A stretch of 64,000 bases of DNA, from the NCBI GenBank assembly GCA_029378245.1, contig JARKIF010000172.1, positions 1-64,000 of the forward strand. Reading direction: 5' to 3'. Below the pieces are notes generated by a model. The model saw nothing but the letters and a program-made list of their open reading frames with translations, was not told where the DNA came from and ran no database searches. Shown here piece after piece: positions 10,647 to 22,276 of the stretch. Numbering within the stretch: the first letter of the stretch is position 1; the number at the start of each line of letters is the position of its first letter. A program made the position numbers and the translations under genes. Source of the stretch: Roridomyces roridus. Lineage: Eukaryota; Basidiomycota; Agaricomycetes; Agaricales; Mycenaceae.

Positions 10647-11094
10647 CAAGGGGGCACCGGGATCGAAATTTCGTACCGGGGGAGGGGGGGGGGTCCCGAG
10701 AGGGCTCGAAAAAAATTTCTATATGTATATTAGTAAATGTGTTCTGGAGCATATTGGACACTCTTGATTGAAATTTCCAAATCGGGACTGATATATTACA
10801 TAATACAGCTGCCAGTCTCATCGACTCTCACAAGACATTGCCACAGACAACAAGTGTATCATTGCTCAAGTACGCATGAGATGGGTCTAATTGACACTGG
10901 GGTCCTCTAATAAGTTTGTAATACATATTTTTCCTATGGTTGGGAGCCGCGGATTGCTCGGACCGCCGGTAAATCACATGATCATGGGAATGATCTGCCT
11001 TATATAGGAGGGGAGGGGGGGGGGGGGGGTCCAGCCAGGGTCGAAAAAAACTTTTCGACCCTATATCCGAAATTCCGATCCCGATGCCCCCTTG
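10647..11094. mobile_element. hAT-type MITE (448 bp), CAAGGGGGC ends, 8-bp TSD
   Basis: TIRs CAAGGGGGCAYCGGGATCG (27 bp with two mismatches) with a perfect 8-bp duplication AGCCGTAG at 10639-10646 and 11095-11102. Two long G runs, up to about 18 G near 11010, are followed in both cases by GGGTC/GTCC and a CTCGAAAAAAA block. No coding capacity. Confidence 0.85.
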
Positions 11095-11102
11095 AGCCGT
11101 AG

Positions 11103-14100
11103 GCTCGCCCTCTCGACCGCCTTTGGCGGGCTGCTTGAAAGCGACCGAAGTGCGGGCCGTGCCGCACCGAGAGGGGACTGAACGCGAGGGCGAGACTACG
11201 GGCTCTGAGCGCCTGGAGAGCCTCCCTGGGGAGACGGCGGGAAGCGCCGCAGGCACGGAGCCAACCCTACCCACCCGGAGCGAAGCTCACAACAGGTGGT
11301 GACGTGCCAAAGGTGCGACGCCGGCTAACCCCACCAGAGCTAAGCGAAGGGATTGCAACTTGAAGGCCGTTGTAGTATGTATTGCCCGTGGGTCATTCAG
11401 GTCAAAGATTCAAATTGGATGAGAAATGCCCCAAGTTCAAAGGTTTGACCAGCGAGAGGTTAAATTGAGGTGAGCGTTGGAATGTGATCCAAGATCAGCA
11501 GAGGGAAGGAATTGCAAGTAGGCAACAAGCAGGAGAGTCGGTGTCGGAGTCAAGAATCAAAAAGAATTAGCCCTGGGTCGAGTTTTACCAGCTCTTTTGT
11601 AGATTTAGGTTAGCATTGGAGAGTCCGTTGGAGCCGACTCAAGATCAGAGGCGGAGTTGAAGGAATTCGGGGTCGCGGTCGGGACTCGGAAGCTCTAAGT
11701 TTGCTTGGAAGCAACGAAGGGAACATCGTTGTCATCCGGGCGGGTGTATGGAGTGTGTTGAAAGAAAGGAAAGATGAGAATGAAACGTCCTGATGGCGCG
11801 CGGGGCATTGTATGGCACGAAGGAAATGCCCAGTGTTGACCAAGCCAGTGGTCGAATGCAAGCTATGGTAAGTTGAATCATGAAACCCATCGCGAGTCCG
11901 CCATTAGGTCAAGTGAGTTGCATAAGAGGATTTCGAGTTTTCAGTGTGAAGACAACAAGGATGTGAACGCGACGCCATCTCCCCTCTCCTGGGGTCGACG
12001 ACCTCGTTTGTCATGGCCTTGCTAAGCCGAGTGTGCCTCGCACGATCTATGTGCCTAAGTTGAATCGTGAAACCGAACACGGCCGCGATTTGGGAATGGG
12101 AGATTGCCGTTCCTATTCAGTGTGAAGTACCGGCGTAGGGAGATCCGTGGAGCAGTTGTCGCAGAAGCAGTGGTGGGGCGGAGGAGATTATGAAGGAACG
12201 GAGGAAAATAGCGATCGAAAGGCAGGGCTGAACTCTTGGTAGAGCGATCCGGATTCGTTCAGATTTCGGCGAAGCTGGGCTACCGTAGTTCAGATGTTCA
12301 TGAATGAACATGGGATGTAGCTCGCTGCTCGACCGAGACTGCAGCCGAGAGACCCGAGACTCAGGCGTCAGACAGGGAATATCAAAGTTCACAAGAAGCA
12401 GAACGTTCAAGAAAGGTAAGATGTCAAAACCTGGCTCTAATACGAAATTAGGTCGGAAGCATGGCTGGCAGCTCGTTGCGATAAAGGGAGAATTGGCAGC
12501 TAAAGGGAATTTTCAAAGTAGTCGGGCACAAAGTCGGTCGCGACGAAACAGGATTAGGGAGCTCGTCGAGACCGCGGCGCGGGTTTGTGTAACTGGTACG
12601 CATGCGGAAACCGCGGCGTGGTTGAACAGGTCTGTGTAAGTGTGCGAGCGGTGCAAAGGCCGGGGAACACATGAGGGAGACCGAAGGATGAGCGCATCAT
12701 CGATTGAGAGATGAATGAGCAACAGATTCTTCGCTGAGCATGGATTCCGAGACTCTGATTCCGAGGGTCACCTAGAGTGCCAAAGGGGTGGAGTGTTGGC
12801 CCAGGAACGAATATGCGAATATGATAAGCTCGATGGCCCAAAGTATGGGAACTGGAAAGTGGAGAGAGCGCGGGGGACACAAGTAATTGTCTGCCCAATG
12901 TCAGCGGCTGGACACGGTCAAGGCAAAGTCGTAGTTTGGTCGTCGTAAGAACTGGGTAAGAGGCCAATAAGGAGGAGGCGCGAGGATTCAGAAGTGGTAA
13001 ACACTAAGTTAAAGTGAGGTAGGCCCGCGGATCGATGAAGTTTGCATGCTGAGAGATGCTGGGGCGGCGATGAAAGGCATGAGATATTCGAAATTGAAAC
13101 CCCAGTGGTCACTTGTCCACCCGAACCTCAAGTCATATGATAAGTAGGTCCTTCAACAGCCAATACGCAGGTTTTGCACTTGAACATGGCTGTCCGGGGG
13201 CTTCGAAATGAATAAAGCAAAATCCTGCCGGCCAGCCACTGTGGTGTGGGCGTTTCGAGAATCGAGGATGTATTATGCCGAGTCAACTTGCACCCGTCGT
13301 GCATCGAGAGGTGAGCATGCGCGCAGTGCATGGTTTTATTGACGTAGAGGCGTTAAATGATTGTTGAGTCGAATTTGAGTGAGCGATATTAAAGCTTGTA
13401 GCAGGGGATTGAGAGTTGAGATCGGTGACCATTCCACAAAATTGCTAACTGAGACTCGAAGGGACCAAAAATTGGGAATCCGGCCTAGACAATCTCGAGA
13501 TATCGACCATCCTGAGGAACCCTCTGCGCCGGATTCCCGAAATTCGACTTAGTAGAACAGTGGGTCGCTTGTCCGCTTGCTCAAGTCCTCGGAGCCAGCT
13601 TCATTCTTCGCCACAGATTAGTCACAGCTTTTCGGAAGGATCTTTGCCAATGTGCAGATTATTGAATCGAAAAGGGAATGTAAGGCTGGATAAGCTGGGA
13701 AGGTAATATTTGAGTCAGAAAGTCGGGACGCCGCGGGCTCAATGGGGTGAGTAAGGGTAGAGCTGGGTAGGGGCGTTAAACGATCACAAATCGAAATAGG
13801 GCAAGCTCGGAGACCGCGAAGACTAGATAAGTTCGTGCATTGGGACAGGTTTGTTGAAAAGGATGAATGCCGGGCAGGACAAGTTGGCAAGGTAAAATTT
13901 GAGTAAGGAAGTCAGTATCCTCGGGGCAACGGAGGAAGTAGGCGAGTCAAGATTAAGAGGTGCTTGAAAAAGGAACCCGGGAAATAAGTAACAGCGGCTT
14001 CTCAGACAAAGCCAAATGAAAAGCTGACAGGAACCCAAAGAGGATCTCTGCAACGCTCGCAAGCGAGGCGTGAATAAAACACTGTGCGAGACTGAAAAGT

Positions 14101-16250
14101 CGTGTAGGCGGCCTGCGGTGATTGTCTGGGATAAGGGACTTCGGCGGGGAGCCCGGGTTGCTTGGCATGGAAAGCTCAACGAAAGGAAATGGAGTCAATA
14201 CTGCGCATCGTCATCGTGAGATTGTCGATTAAGGGCCCGGGATAAGAAGGGAGCAGGTGTACGGGCGTCCAAAATGCGTTGGGTTTGCGAGCAAACATGA
14301 AGAAGAAAAGGTCCGGCATGAATGGACATGCACGGAAATGGTTAAGCAAGGTACATGGGGTCCAGAGCACGATAAGATGAGGTGCACGACGCACGGTAAA
14401 GTAAAGTGCAGGATGCACGGTAAAGTAAGGTGCACGGAGCACTGTAAGGTAAGATGCACGGGGCATGATTAAGGCCCGATGCACATAGCGGAAGTAAGAA
14501 ATGTATGCGGGCACGCAAGTAAGACCCGAAAGATGTGCAGAAAGTAAGGCGCGCAAGAGGTGGGTAGGAAAGTAAGGCGCGCAAGGCGTGGGTAAGAGGG
14601 GTGTGCGCAAGCCACACGACAAAGTAAGGCACGTCAAATGCGGGGGAAAGAATGGCGGGGTGTGTATTAGACGGGTAAGTCGGTTCGTCGGTAAATGTCC
14701 GACAACGTAAGAGACTGCGCTATCCACCGCGAGTGTTGATGAGAAGGGTCGAGGAGGAGGGGTGCCGGTCCCTGGTGAAGGTGTGCGCAGTCCGCCGTTG
14801 CGAACCCAAGAGTGAGAGGATGAAGAACGGCGGGCACAGGCGACGTCGAGCGAAAGCCCTAGAGCCGCGGTGGAGCCCAAATCCGACATCTTGAACGACG
14901 AAAGTAGAAGTTCGACAAGGTGATGTGAGTCTGGGTGGCCGAGACTGTCGCCCTGCGGGGCTTGGGTAATGGAGCTTGGGAATGGTCGAGGTAAGAATGT
15001 ACAGCGTTCGGTAACGCTGCAAGCTGCAGGAATAGTGTTTGATACGAGGACTAATGGGATGCATGGATGCGCAATTCTCGGATGGACAGTGTCGCCACCA
15101 GAGGGTAAGATCCACGAGCTCGGGAATGGCCGAGGTGGGACTGTGCGCTGTTCGGTGACGTGGCAAGCGGTGGCGGAAGCACCCTCGCGTCGCAGAGAAT
15201 GTACTTGCAGCGGGGTAGAAACGCCAGGAACCCATTGCGGCTCGTTGTCCTGCACGCCAGGCCGACAACTCCGTAGCCGCACCGGAGCTGGGCGCGGAGA
15301 AGTATGATGTGTGATGAAGGAGGTGAAACATCGGAAGGTGCCCAGACGCATATATTCATGGTCTGGTTTCCTCCGGGTGCGGGAAAGGAAGAGTGTCACG
15401 ACGAACTCGTTCGGGAGCCCTGACGGGTGCGAGAAGATATGACGGGTCGTGTAGTGGGTGAGGGACATCTGTAGGCCACAAAGGAGGCAACTGGGCTGCG
15501 GGAATGCGACGGGTGGTATCATGCTGTAGTCGGATGGAGGCTCCTCACGCACGCCGCCGCCGCACGCGCTGCCCACTCACGCACATGCCCGGCCTCCGCC
15601 CCTCGGGGAATGGACGGCATCATCCCAGATGATCCGCCCGTGGTGCATCTGGACACGCCGCATTGGGAAGCGTGTACGATGGGATTTGGCGAGTGGCGTG
15701 AAGAGGAGGAAGGGAAGCGGATGAGGCTGCCGGAATGGGAAAGGACGAAAGATGTCGGGAAGGGAAGAGCGGGGATGACGTAGACGAGTACCGGGCGCGC
15801 GGAGCGAGGAGCGGCTGAGCGTGGGGAGCGGGGAGCGGATGCGCATGAAAAGGGAAGAATTCTGCAATCGGTGTTAGCATCACGTCGTCAAAAAAATGAA
15901 AAACGGCACCTACAAAGCATTGGGAGGATGCGGCTGCTCACAATCGCTCAATGCTGGTACATTGCAGATACCCGGAGAATCACACCGAGCACACAGCGAC
16001 CGGGACGAATTCGCTCTGACAGTACTTTTGGACAGAAGTGCCCGCCGGGAAAGAAGACTGCAGGCGTGTACGCCAAGACAGCGCAATAACGGGCGGGGAA
16101 GGTGTATCCAGCGTCGCAATTGAAAGTCATGGGAGAGGGCTAGTGTATCGCGAGCAAGCGAGGAGGCGGGTAGACGGAGAAGAGGAGAATCAAAGAGTGC
16201 TTCTGGGATGGGTGTTTAATGTGATCTTCAAATGAAGAAATGAAGAAAAG
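11103..16250. other. 5-kb gene-poor region with purine skew and decayed tandem duplications
   Basis: The plus strand is visibly rich in G and A over several kilobases. Partial duplications with steps of about 140-190 bp can be read: 11450 versus 11605 (GGTTAGC-TTGGAG...AAGATCAGAGG), 11868 versus 12050 (TAAGTTGAATCRTGAAACC...TTCAGTGTGAAG), 13684 versus 13868 (AAGGTAAWATTTGAGT), 14943 versus 15084 (TGTCGCC...GAGCTYGGGAATGG). Short AAGTAAGG/GTGCACGG units cluster at 14380-14640. No splice-supported gene; the long minus-strand frame at 14176-15576 is low-complexity and judged spurious. Confidence 0.5.
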
Positions 16251-17257
16251 ATGATACCTACTGGCTCATTGTGGACGTCCCTTGCTCTCATTTGCTCGAT
16301 CTCGCCGCCGGCGCGCACCACCTGTGAAAAGGGATTGATTCGGGTAGCGGAGGCGGCGGCCGAGAGCCCGGGACGATGGGTAGTGCGCAGGTCGGGAGGG
16401 TGGGTGTATCTGGCCGGGGAGATGGATGAGCACAGTGCGAATCTCGTCGTCACCAAGGTGGGAGCTCGTCGTCATGGAGGTGGGACCAGCATCCTATCTT
16501 TTGGTGCTCCATCGTGAGCTACAGACCCCAGCGGTGTATCGTCTCAAGCAGGAAGTCAGAAATCTGGACATTGTCAGTGTGGAATCGGCAGTGGAGAGTG
16601 AGGCGACGCACTCGATTGCCACCTCATCTCCCTATTCTCCCCCCCATCGTCGAGCCCAGTGGTAAAGGTACGGTTGCAAGAGGCATCGGTGCCGATATAT
16701 AGCCAGTGTCGGTCGTCGACGAGCGGGAAGCGTTGGAGAGAACGATGGTGCTGGCAAGGCGATTGCGATCACATGATTGAGTAAACAAATGTGGAATCCA
16801 TCCTACCTCGGCGTACCGTCCATCCTACCTACAGTTCTGCCCAGATTAAGCAATTAACTGGTGCCTGCGATACTATGACACGCCGCCCCAAAATTTCCAT
16901 CCAATGCAAGCTCTCCTTTGAATGGAATTACAAGATCTTTGAAGGCAGCAACTTGAGGCTGAATCTGAAGTTCCTGAGCCCATTGGGATGCATGACGGCA
17001 ATATATTCTTCATCCACAGAGTAGAATTCTAGACAACTGGAATTTGAGCCTCTATTAATGCCAGCACCCGCGGGAGTGCTCGGTGAATTCAGAGGCGTCG
17101 ACAAGCCAACTTCTCTGTCTCTGTCAGCGCAAGTGGCAAGTGGAGCCGGCGAAACGCACTGAATACATCTAAAGAGTGCTGTGAAATATTTCCAAGTGCC
17201 TGGGATTCATCGAGTGCATCCGGGAGTTGGGACAACCGGAGAACCGAAAAACCGAAA
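16251..17257. other. Mostly non-coding; one doubtful minus-strand exon
   Basis: A minus-strand segment at about 16260-16325, between a TTTTCACAG acceptor and a GTAGGT donor, reads VVRAGGEIEQMRARDVHNEP and could be an exon, but no partner exons were found. The rest shows nothing. Confidence 0.25.
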
Positions 17258-19051
17258 TATGGCGGTCCGACTGCACATTTAATCATCCCCCCCTTTATAA
17301 AGGAAATTTCCATGTTCCCCACCTTTTTAGAGCATTTTGAGTCTAAAAAAAATGGGGGGAAAAGTCGAACTTCCCCCCCCCCCCTTTTATTGAACCAAAA
17401 TTGAACATCCCACACTTTCGCGGCTCTCACTCCCCGACTTTGATTGCCGGCCTGACATCCCCACTTTTATGTCAATCTCGAAATCCCCCCACTTTTATTC
17501 GAGTTCAAAACTCCCCCCCTTTTTGGTCAACCCAACATTCCCCCACTTTCATTCAGCTCAGAAAGATTTCCCACCGGACATATCCATCGTGAAGAATCCC
17601 CTGACACATTTCATTCAACTTGCAAGGTAGTCTACAGCCTGTAGTGATGTTCAGGGCCGGGCTTGAGCCCGAAAGCCCGACCAAGCCCGCCCTGAGGCTT
17701 GACAGGGCCCAGGGCTCGGGCTTGGAGAATCTCGAGCCCGCCGAAGCCCGCCAGGCCCGGGCTTGGCTGTGTATCAGACAGCCGAGTCACTGGCGACCGG
17801 CAGGCTGTCCGACATTGCAGGGATCACTTACCAAGTGTCATTTGTCGTCTATCAGGTCAGTCGACTCATCTATATGCTGTGATTTGAGGCTTCGGCTGGA
17901 TGCCGGCAAAGCCCGGTGCGGCTCCCTCTACGGAAAGAGCACAGGTTTCGACTGATTGAGCCTCCTTCATTGAAGATAAGTTGATTTCACCACAGATAGA
18001 TGACATAGATATATTCACACTCACCTTTCAGGCCATTCCTCGGTACAAAATCAACTTTGCACGAAAGCCCGGGCCCAAGCCCGGGCTTCAGGCTTGGGCC
18101 GGGCTTGATGCGGGCTCGGGCTCGGGCTTGGGAAATGTTGAGCCCAAGCCCGACAAAGCCCAGCCCAAGCCCGGGCTATCGAGCCCAGCCCGGCCCTGAA
18201 CATCACTAACAGCCTGTGAAGAGATATCGTCACTACATAGGTAGGTTATGAGCCAGGTGCTACATATGAGAAGACGGGTAGGGTACAATGCATATGTAGA
18301 CAGCAGAGTACGTGATTAAAAGAAGCACGCATCAATGGCCGAGTTGCGACAGGCACACCACGGAGACCCAACGCGACTCCAACGCATGGCCCGCCGCCAG
18401 CTAGCTACCCCTAGCCGAGGACAATGCAGCGGCGGCACGGCATCCCACGTTGCGTCCCGCCTACATAATACTGTAGGGGCAGGCGCTGGACAGTGGAATA
18501 GGGCTGGGCAGGTTGTGTGAGCGCTAATACGGGAGGGAGAGAACGGAGGGACCCAGAAAACAAAGGGCCCCTCTGCTTTTGAAGAATCCGTGGCAGTAAA
18601 GGAGTGACTGAAGAACTTGAAGGGAAGTCATGCATCAGACTCAGAGCCGGGGCAACCGCCAGTGGTCGGGCTTCGAAGAGTGAATTAAAGGTGGCGGACT
18701 TTCTGAGTTGAATGCAAGTTTGTGGATTTTCTGAGTTGAATGAAAGTGGGGGAATGTTGGGTTGACAAAAAAGGGGGGGAATTTTGAACTCAAATAAAAG
18801 TGGGGGGATTTCGAGATTGACATAAAAGTGGGGATGTCAGGCCGGCAATCAAAGTTGGGAAGTGAGAGCCGCGAAAGTGTGGGATGTTCAATTTTAGTTC
18901 AATAAAAGGGGGGGAAAGTTCGACTTTTCCCCCCATTTTTTTTAGACTCAAAATGCTCTAAAAAGGTGGGGAACATGGAAATTTCCTTTATAAAAGGGGG
19001 GAAATCAATAAAAAAGGGGGGGATGATTAAATGTGCAGTCAGACCGCCATA
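17258..19051. mobile_element. TIR element with TATGGCGG ends and 6-bp TSD, hosting a nested MITE
   Basis: Inverted repeats of roughly 330 bp (17258-17600 and about 18680-19051) start TATGGCGGTCYGACTGCAC and contain alternating poly-C and CACTTTTAT-like strings. Flanked by CCGAAA at 17252-17257 and 19052-19057. The TATGG/CCATA ends and 6-bp duplication match the family of elements A and B. About 1.2 kb without the nested MITE; no transposase frame. Confidence 0.8.
17642..18208. mobile_element. hAT-type MITE 1 (567 bp), TAGTGATGTTC ends, 8-bp TSD
   Basis: TIRs TAGTGATGTTCAGGGCCGGGC and complement, target duplication ACAGCCTG at 17634-17641 and 18209-18216. Subterminal regions are saturated with AGCCCGGGCTT-type repeats. 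Nested inside 17258-19051. Confidence 0.9.
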
Positions 19052-19057
19052 CCGAAA

Positions 19058-19361
19058 AACCGGGATTTTGCTGATGGCGGTGTTTTGCCGTTCGGCACAA
19101 ACAAGTAGATCATTGATCAGACCACTCCTGACTCATGATCACTCGACAATACTATTACCCCGCCCGTTGTCTACGCCTGCCCCGCACCTAGCCACCCGAC
19201 TCCCTCCCGACGTCTGTCGCCTGCGAGGCACACGTGACGTGCTACCGCCGCACAGCGACGACGGTCGTACATTGTTGCATCAACGGGCAATATTTCAAGA
19301 CCCACACGTTGCCGCAGGCCCACAACAGCCATATTGCAAGAACGGTGGGACCATCGCAAGG
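19058..19361. other. No gene seen
   Basis: Spacer between two elements; short overlapping frames only. Confidence 0.4.
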
Positions 19362-19369
19362 GTTGAGGG

Positions 19370-19984
19370 TAGTGTTTTCCCGGCTCCGGCTTGGCTTGAA
19401 GCCGCCGGCTTGGGCTTGGCTTGACCCGGCTCCGGCTTTCGAAATCCCCAAGCCCAAGCCGTAGCCGGATATGCCGGCCGGCTTGGGCCCGGCTCCGGCT
19501 TAGCCGGCGGCTTTGGTTGATTTTTTAAAACCTCTTTTCTCACCCTCTACAGATGAACTACTGTTCGATGGAGCATCAGTAGTATAGATTGACGGATGCA
19601 AAGCGAAAATAAAGATTGCAAGTGGGATTTCTGAGCTGTTTCTGAAAGTCGGATTACCAGCCGGTAGCTGATGGGATCATGATGATCATGATCTGTCAAT
19701 ATTTCTACTGTCGTTCGACTCGAGAAATTCAAAGTGCAATAATGGCTGATCTTGAGTATTTTTTCAGTTACATTGGGTGCAGAGTGGTCCACTCAACAGA
19801 CTCTCGAGATGACTCTGAAGTTGGGCTCGGAAGCCGGGGCTTAGCCGCCGGCTTGGGGCTTGAGAAATCCCAAGCCGGAGCCGTAAGCCGGGGTGCACAC
19901 CCGGCTTGGGCTTGGCTTGGCCCGGCTTAGCCGGACCCCGGCTCTGCCGGCTTCGGGCTTCAAGCCGTAGCCGGCAAAACACTA
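19370..19984. mobile_element. hAT-type MITE 2 (615 bp), TAGTGTTTT ends, 8-bp TSD
   Basis: TIRs TAGTGTTTTSCCGGCT, target duplication GTTGAGGG at 19362-19369 and 19985-19992. Subterminal AAGCCGGCTT-type repeats replace the AGCCCGGGCTT of MITE 1, so it is a related but distinct subfamily. Confidence 0.9.
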
Positions 19985-19992
19985 GTTGAGGG

Positions 19993-20875
19993 AAGAGCAA
20001 GGGAGAAGAGAAACAATCGTGGGCCATGGCGAGGCTCACCCGCACTCGTGAGTCGCTATTCTTCGCCCAAGCATACACACTATCCTTCCCGCCGAGTGCG
20101 CCTCCAGGTCCTTTCGCTCAGCGTCAGCGTCTCCCACCCCTTCAAGCCCCACCAGACCTCCTTCACTACCGTGACTGACATGCTCCTGGCCCCGCCGTCG
20201 CGTCGTGCGCTCTTCAAGTACAGAGCCCTCCCCATGAAGTTCCGCCCTATCCGTTCGCCTTGCGCGCACCTCCACGCCCGCTGTCACCATGATGTCCAGA
20301 CGGCCGACCCGACCCTGCCCTCCCGCCGTTCGCCTGGTTACTCACTGGCAGTAGAAACGAATCGGACATACTTAAATATAAGTAATGTGACTATTATGAA
20401 TGAATATTACATGGTATTGAGCTTGTACCTTGTACTGAGCATGCATTAACCAAGGGAGAGAGTGAGAGAGGCGACCGTCCGATGAGGGGGGATGCATCAT
20501 GCATTGTTGTTGGCCGTGATGGCAGCCGCAGCGGCACATCACCGCAGCACAGCCATCAAATCGTCGGTGTTACGGTTGTTCCAACTCCCGAATTTTGTGG
20601 ATTCATCGAACGAGGTCAACTGAGCGAAATTTGAAAATAAAAGACCACATTGTGGAGGTCGTCCCAGTGCGATAAAACCTCCGATTTATCGCGGAATGCA
20701 CTCGTCTATGTTCCAAGCACTGGAATAGGGTCGACTTTGGGCTCAGGAGGAACATCAGCCATCGGTATGAGGGAACGAGTGTTGGTATGATGCACTCGCC
20801 ACTAGTGATGCCGTCGAAGGAATTTTTTATTGCAAGCAGTGGACACAAGTTGGTCAATCTGAGGCCTTTTCAGAG
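19993..20875. other. No convincing gene
   Basis: A plus-strand frame at 20048-20449 has a basic, Pro/Ser-rich product without recognisable domain or splice support. Nothing else seen. Confidence 0.35.
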
Positions 20876-20884
20876 GTATGGGAC

Positions 20885-21900
20885 CAAGGGGGTACCAAAA
20901 AATGAAATAAGTACTATACACCCCTAGTGATGTAAAAGGCTCGGCCTGGGCCACCAGGCCCGACCAAGCCGGGCCGGGGCTTAGTGAAGCCGAGCCGGGC
21001 CCTGTGTCGGGCTTGGGTGGGCCTAGGGCTCGGGCTTCGACAATCTCAGGCCCTGCGGAGCCCGCCAGGCCCGGGCCTGGCTGCCGGTACTGATATTTGA
21101 TGCAACTGGTGTCAGAGTTGTCTGCCGAGTACCGCATATCATACTGATGTCAATGCCTGCCGTGTCAACATTGCAGATTTGTGGCAGATTTGTGAAATCG
21201 CACCTCGGCAAGATCCGGTCATATCGTGCAAGCAAAGAGATGTTCGTTTAAGACAATTACAAGGCAACAAGTGCTCGAATTCTGCTCTTACCATTATTTC
21301 TGACAAATACAAATCAGGACACGGAAAAATCTGACGGCACCGCGGGTTTTTGTTGACGGTTGTGCCAAGCCCGGGCTCAGGCCGCGGCTTGGGGCCTGGC
21401 TCGGCTTGTCGACGGCTCGGGCTCGGGCCTGGAGAATTTGGAGCCCGAGCCCACCCAAGCCGGGCCCAAGCCCGGGCTTTCAGGCCGAGCCGGGCCCGTT
21501 ACATCACTATACACCCCTTTTAGACTCAAATGAGGTCTGGCATACAGGCACCTACCGTGAAATGTCTCAGGGTGGCGTGGTTGAGGAGATACGGGCACTT
21601 TTGTGGGCGTGATCACCTGCCTTTTCTGGGTGATGGCATACCATATATAGGCAGAATTGATCCGATCATTACGTTAGTTAGTCCCCTCGCTCCAAAAACT
21701 TTTTTCAAAAGTTGCTGGCACTGAGCCGAAACGTCCAGAAAAAAATTCAGAAAAAATATTAATATTTTTTCCGGCAAAAACGGCCAGATCTCCACGAGGA
21801 CGGACCTTGGACACATTTGGAGGTCAGATTCGGATTCGCAGCCCATTTTTAACCCCTAAAGGGGCGTATGTTTCATCACCAAAATTTCGGTACCCCCTTG
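20885..21900. mobile_element. TIR element with CAAGGGGGTACC ends and 9-bp TSD, hosting a nested MITE
   Basis: Ends CAAGGGGGTACC/GGTACCCCCTTG with imperfect inner similarity over about 50 bp; perfect 9-bp duplication GTATGGGAC at 20876-20884 and 21901-21909. About 420 bp once the nested hAT MITE is removed. A 9-bp duplication fits Mutator-like elements, although the first eight bases of the ends resemble the 8-bp-TSD element at 10647. Confidence 0.75.
20925..21509. mobile_element. hAT-type MITE 3 (585 bp), TAGTGATGTAA ends, 8-bp TSD
   Basis: TIRs TAGTGATGTAA followed by GC-rich CCCGGC/GGCCTGG blocks; duplication TACACCCC at 20917-20924 and 21510-21517. Nested in 20885-21900. Same architecture as MITE 1. 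Confidence 0.9.
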
Positions 21901-21986
21901 GTATGGGACCGTATGGGCGCTCCATTGATTAATTTCAGATTTTTCCGAGGCGGGGAATTATGTGAACGCGACATCGACGTCGTATT

Positions 21987-22276
21987 AGGGGAGGTCAGAG
22001 TGGAACGAAACGCGTCGATTCTGGATCGATTCTCAAGTCGGAACTCGGCCGATTCTTGACCGAGTTTCGACCGAGTTTCGATTCTGAGTTCCGAAACGGA
22101 TGTAGTTCCTCCTCGGGAGGAGGAACATCGATTCTGTTCGGAACTCAGAATCGATTCTGCTTCGATTCTGGCTTCGGAACTCGTGTTTCCGAGTATTTGG
22201 TCCCAAGAATCGAAACAGTTCCGAAGCCAGAATCGATGTCATAATCGACGTCGCTTCGTCCACTCTGACCTCCCCT
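21987..22276. mobile_element. Short MITE (290 bp) built of GATTCTG/TCGGAACTC repeats
   Basis: TIRs AGGGGAGGTCAGAGTGGA and complement; possible 3-bp duplication ATT on both sides. The interior is almost entirely made of TCGATTCTG, CGGAACTC and their complements, giving strong potential to fold. Confidence 0.7.

Noticed and set aside
13320..13620. Origin or regulatory region from AT/GC fluctuation
   Set aside because: No motif beyond the 11-bp hairpin, which is reported separately.
14176..15576. 466-codon minus-strand open frame
   Set aside because: The product is low-complexity (Pro, Ser, His, Thr, repeated LTVLRAPYF-like words) and lies opposite the purine-skewed repeat units; a pyrimidine-rich strand has few stops. 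No domain or splice support.
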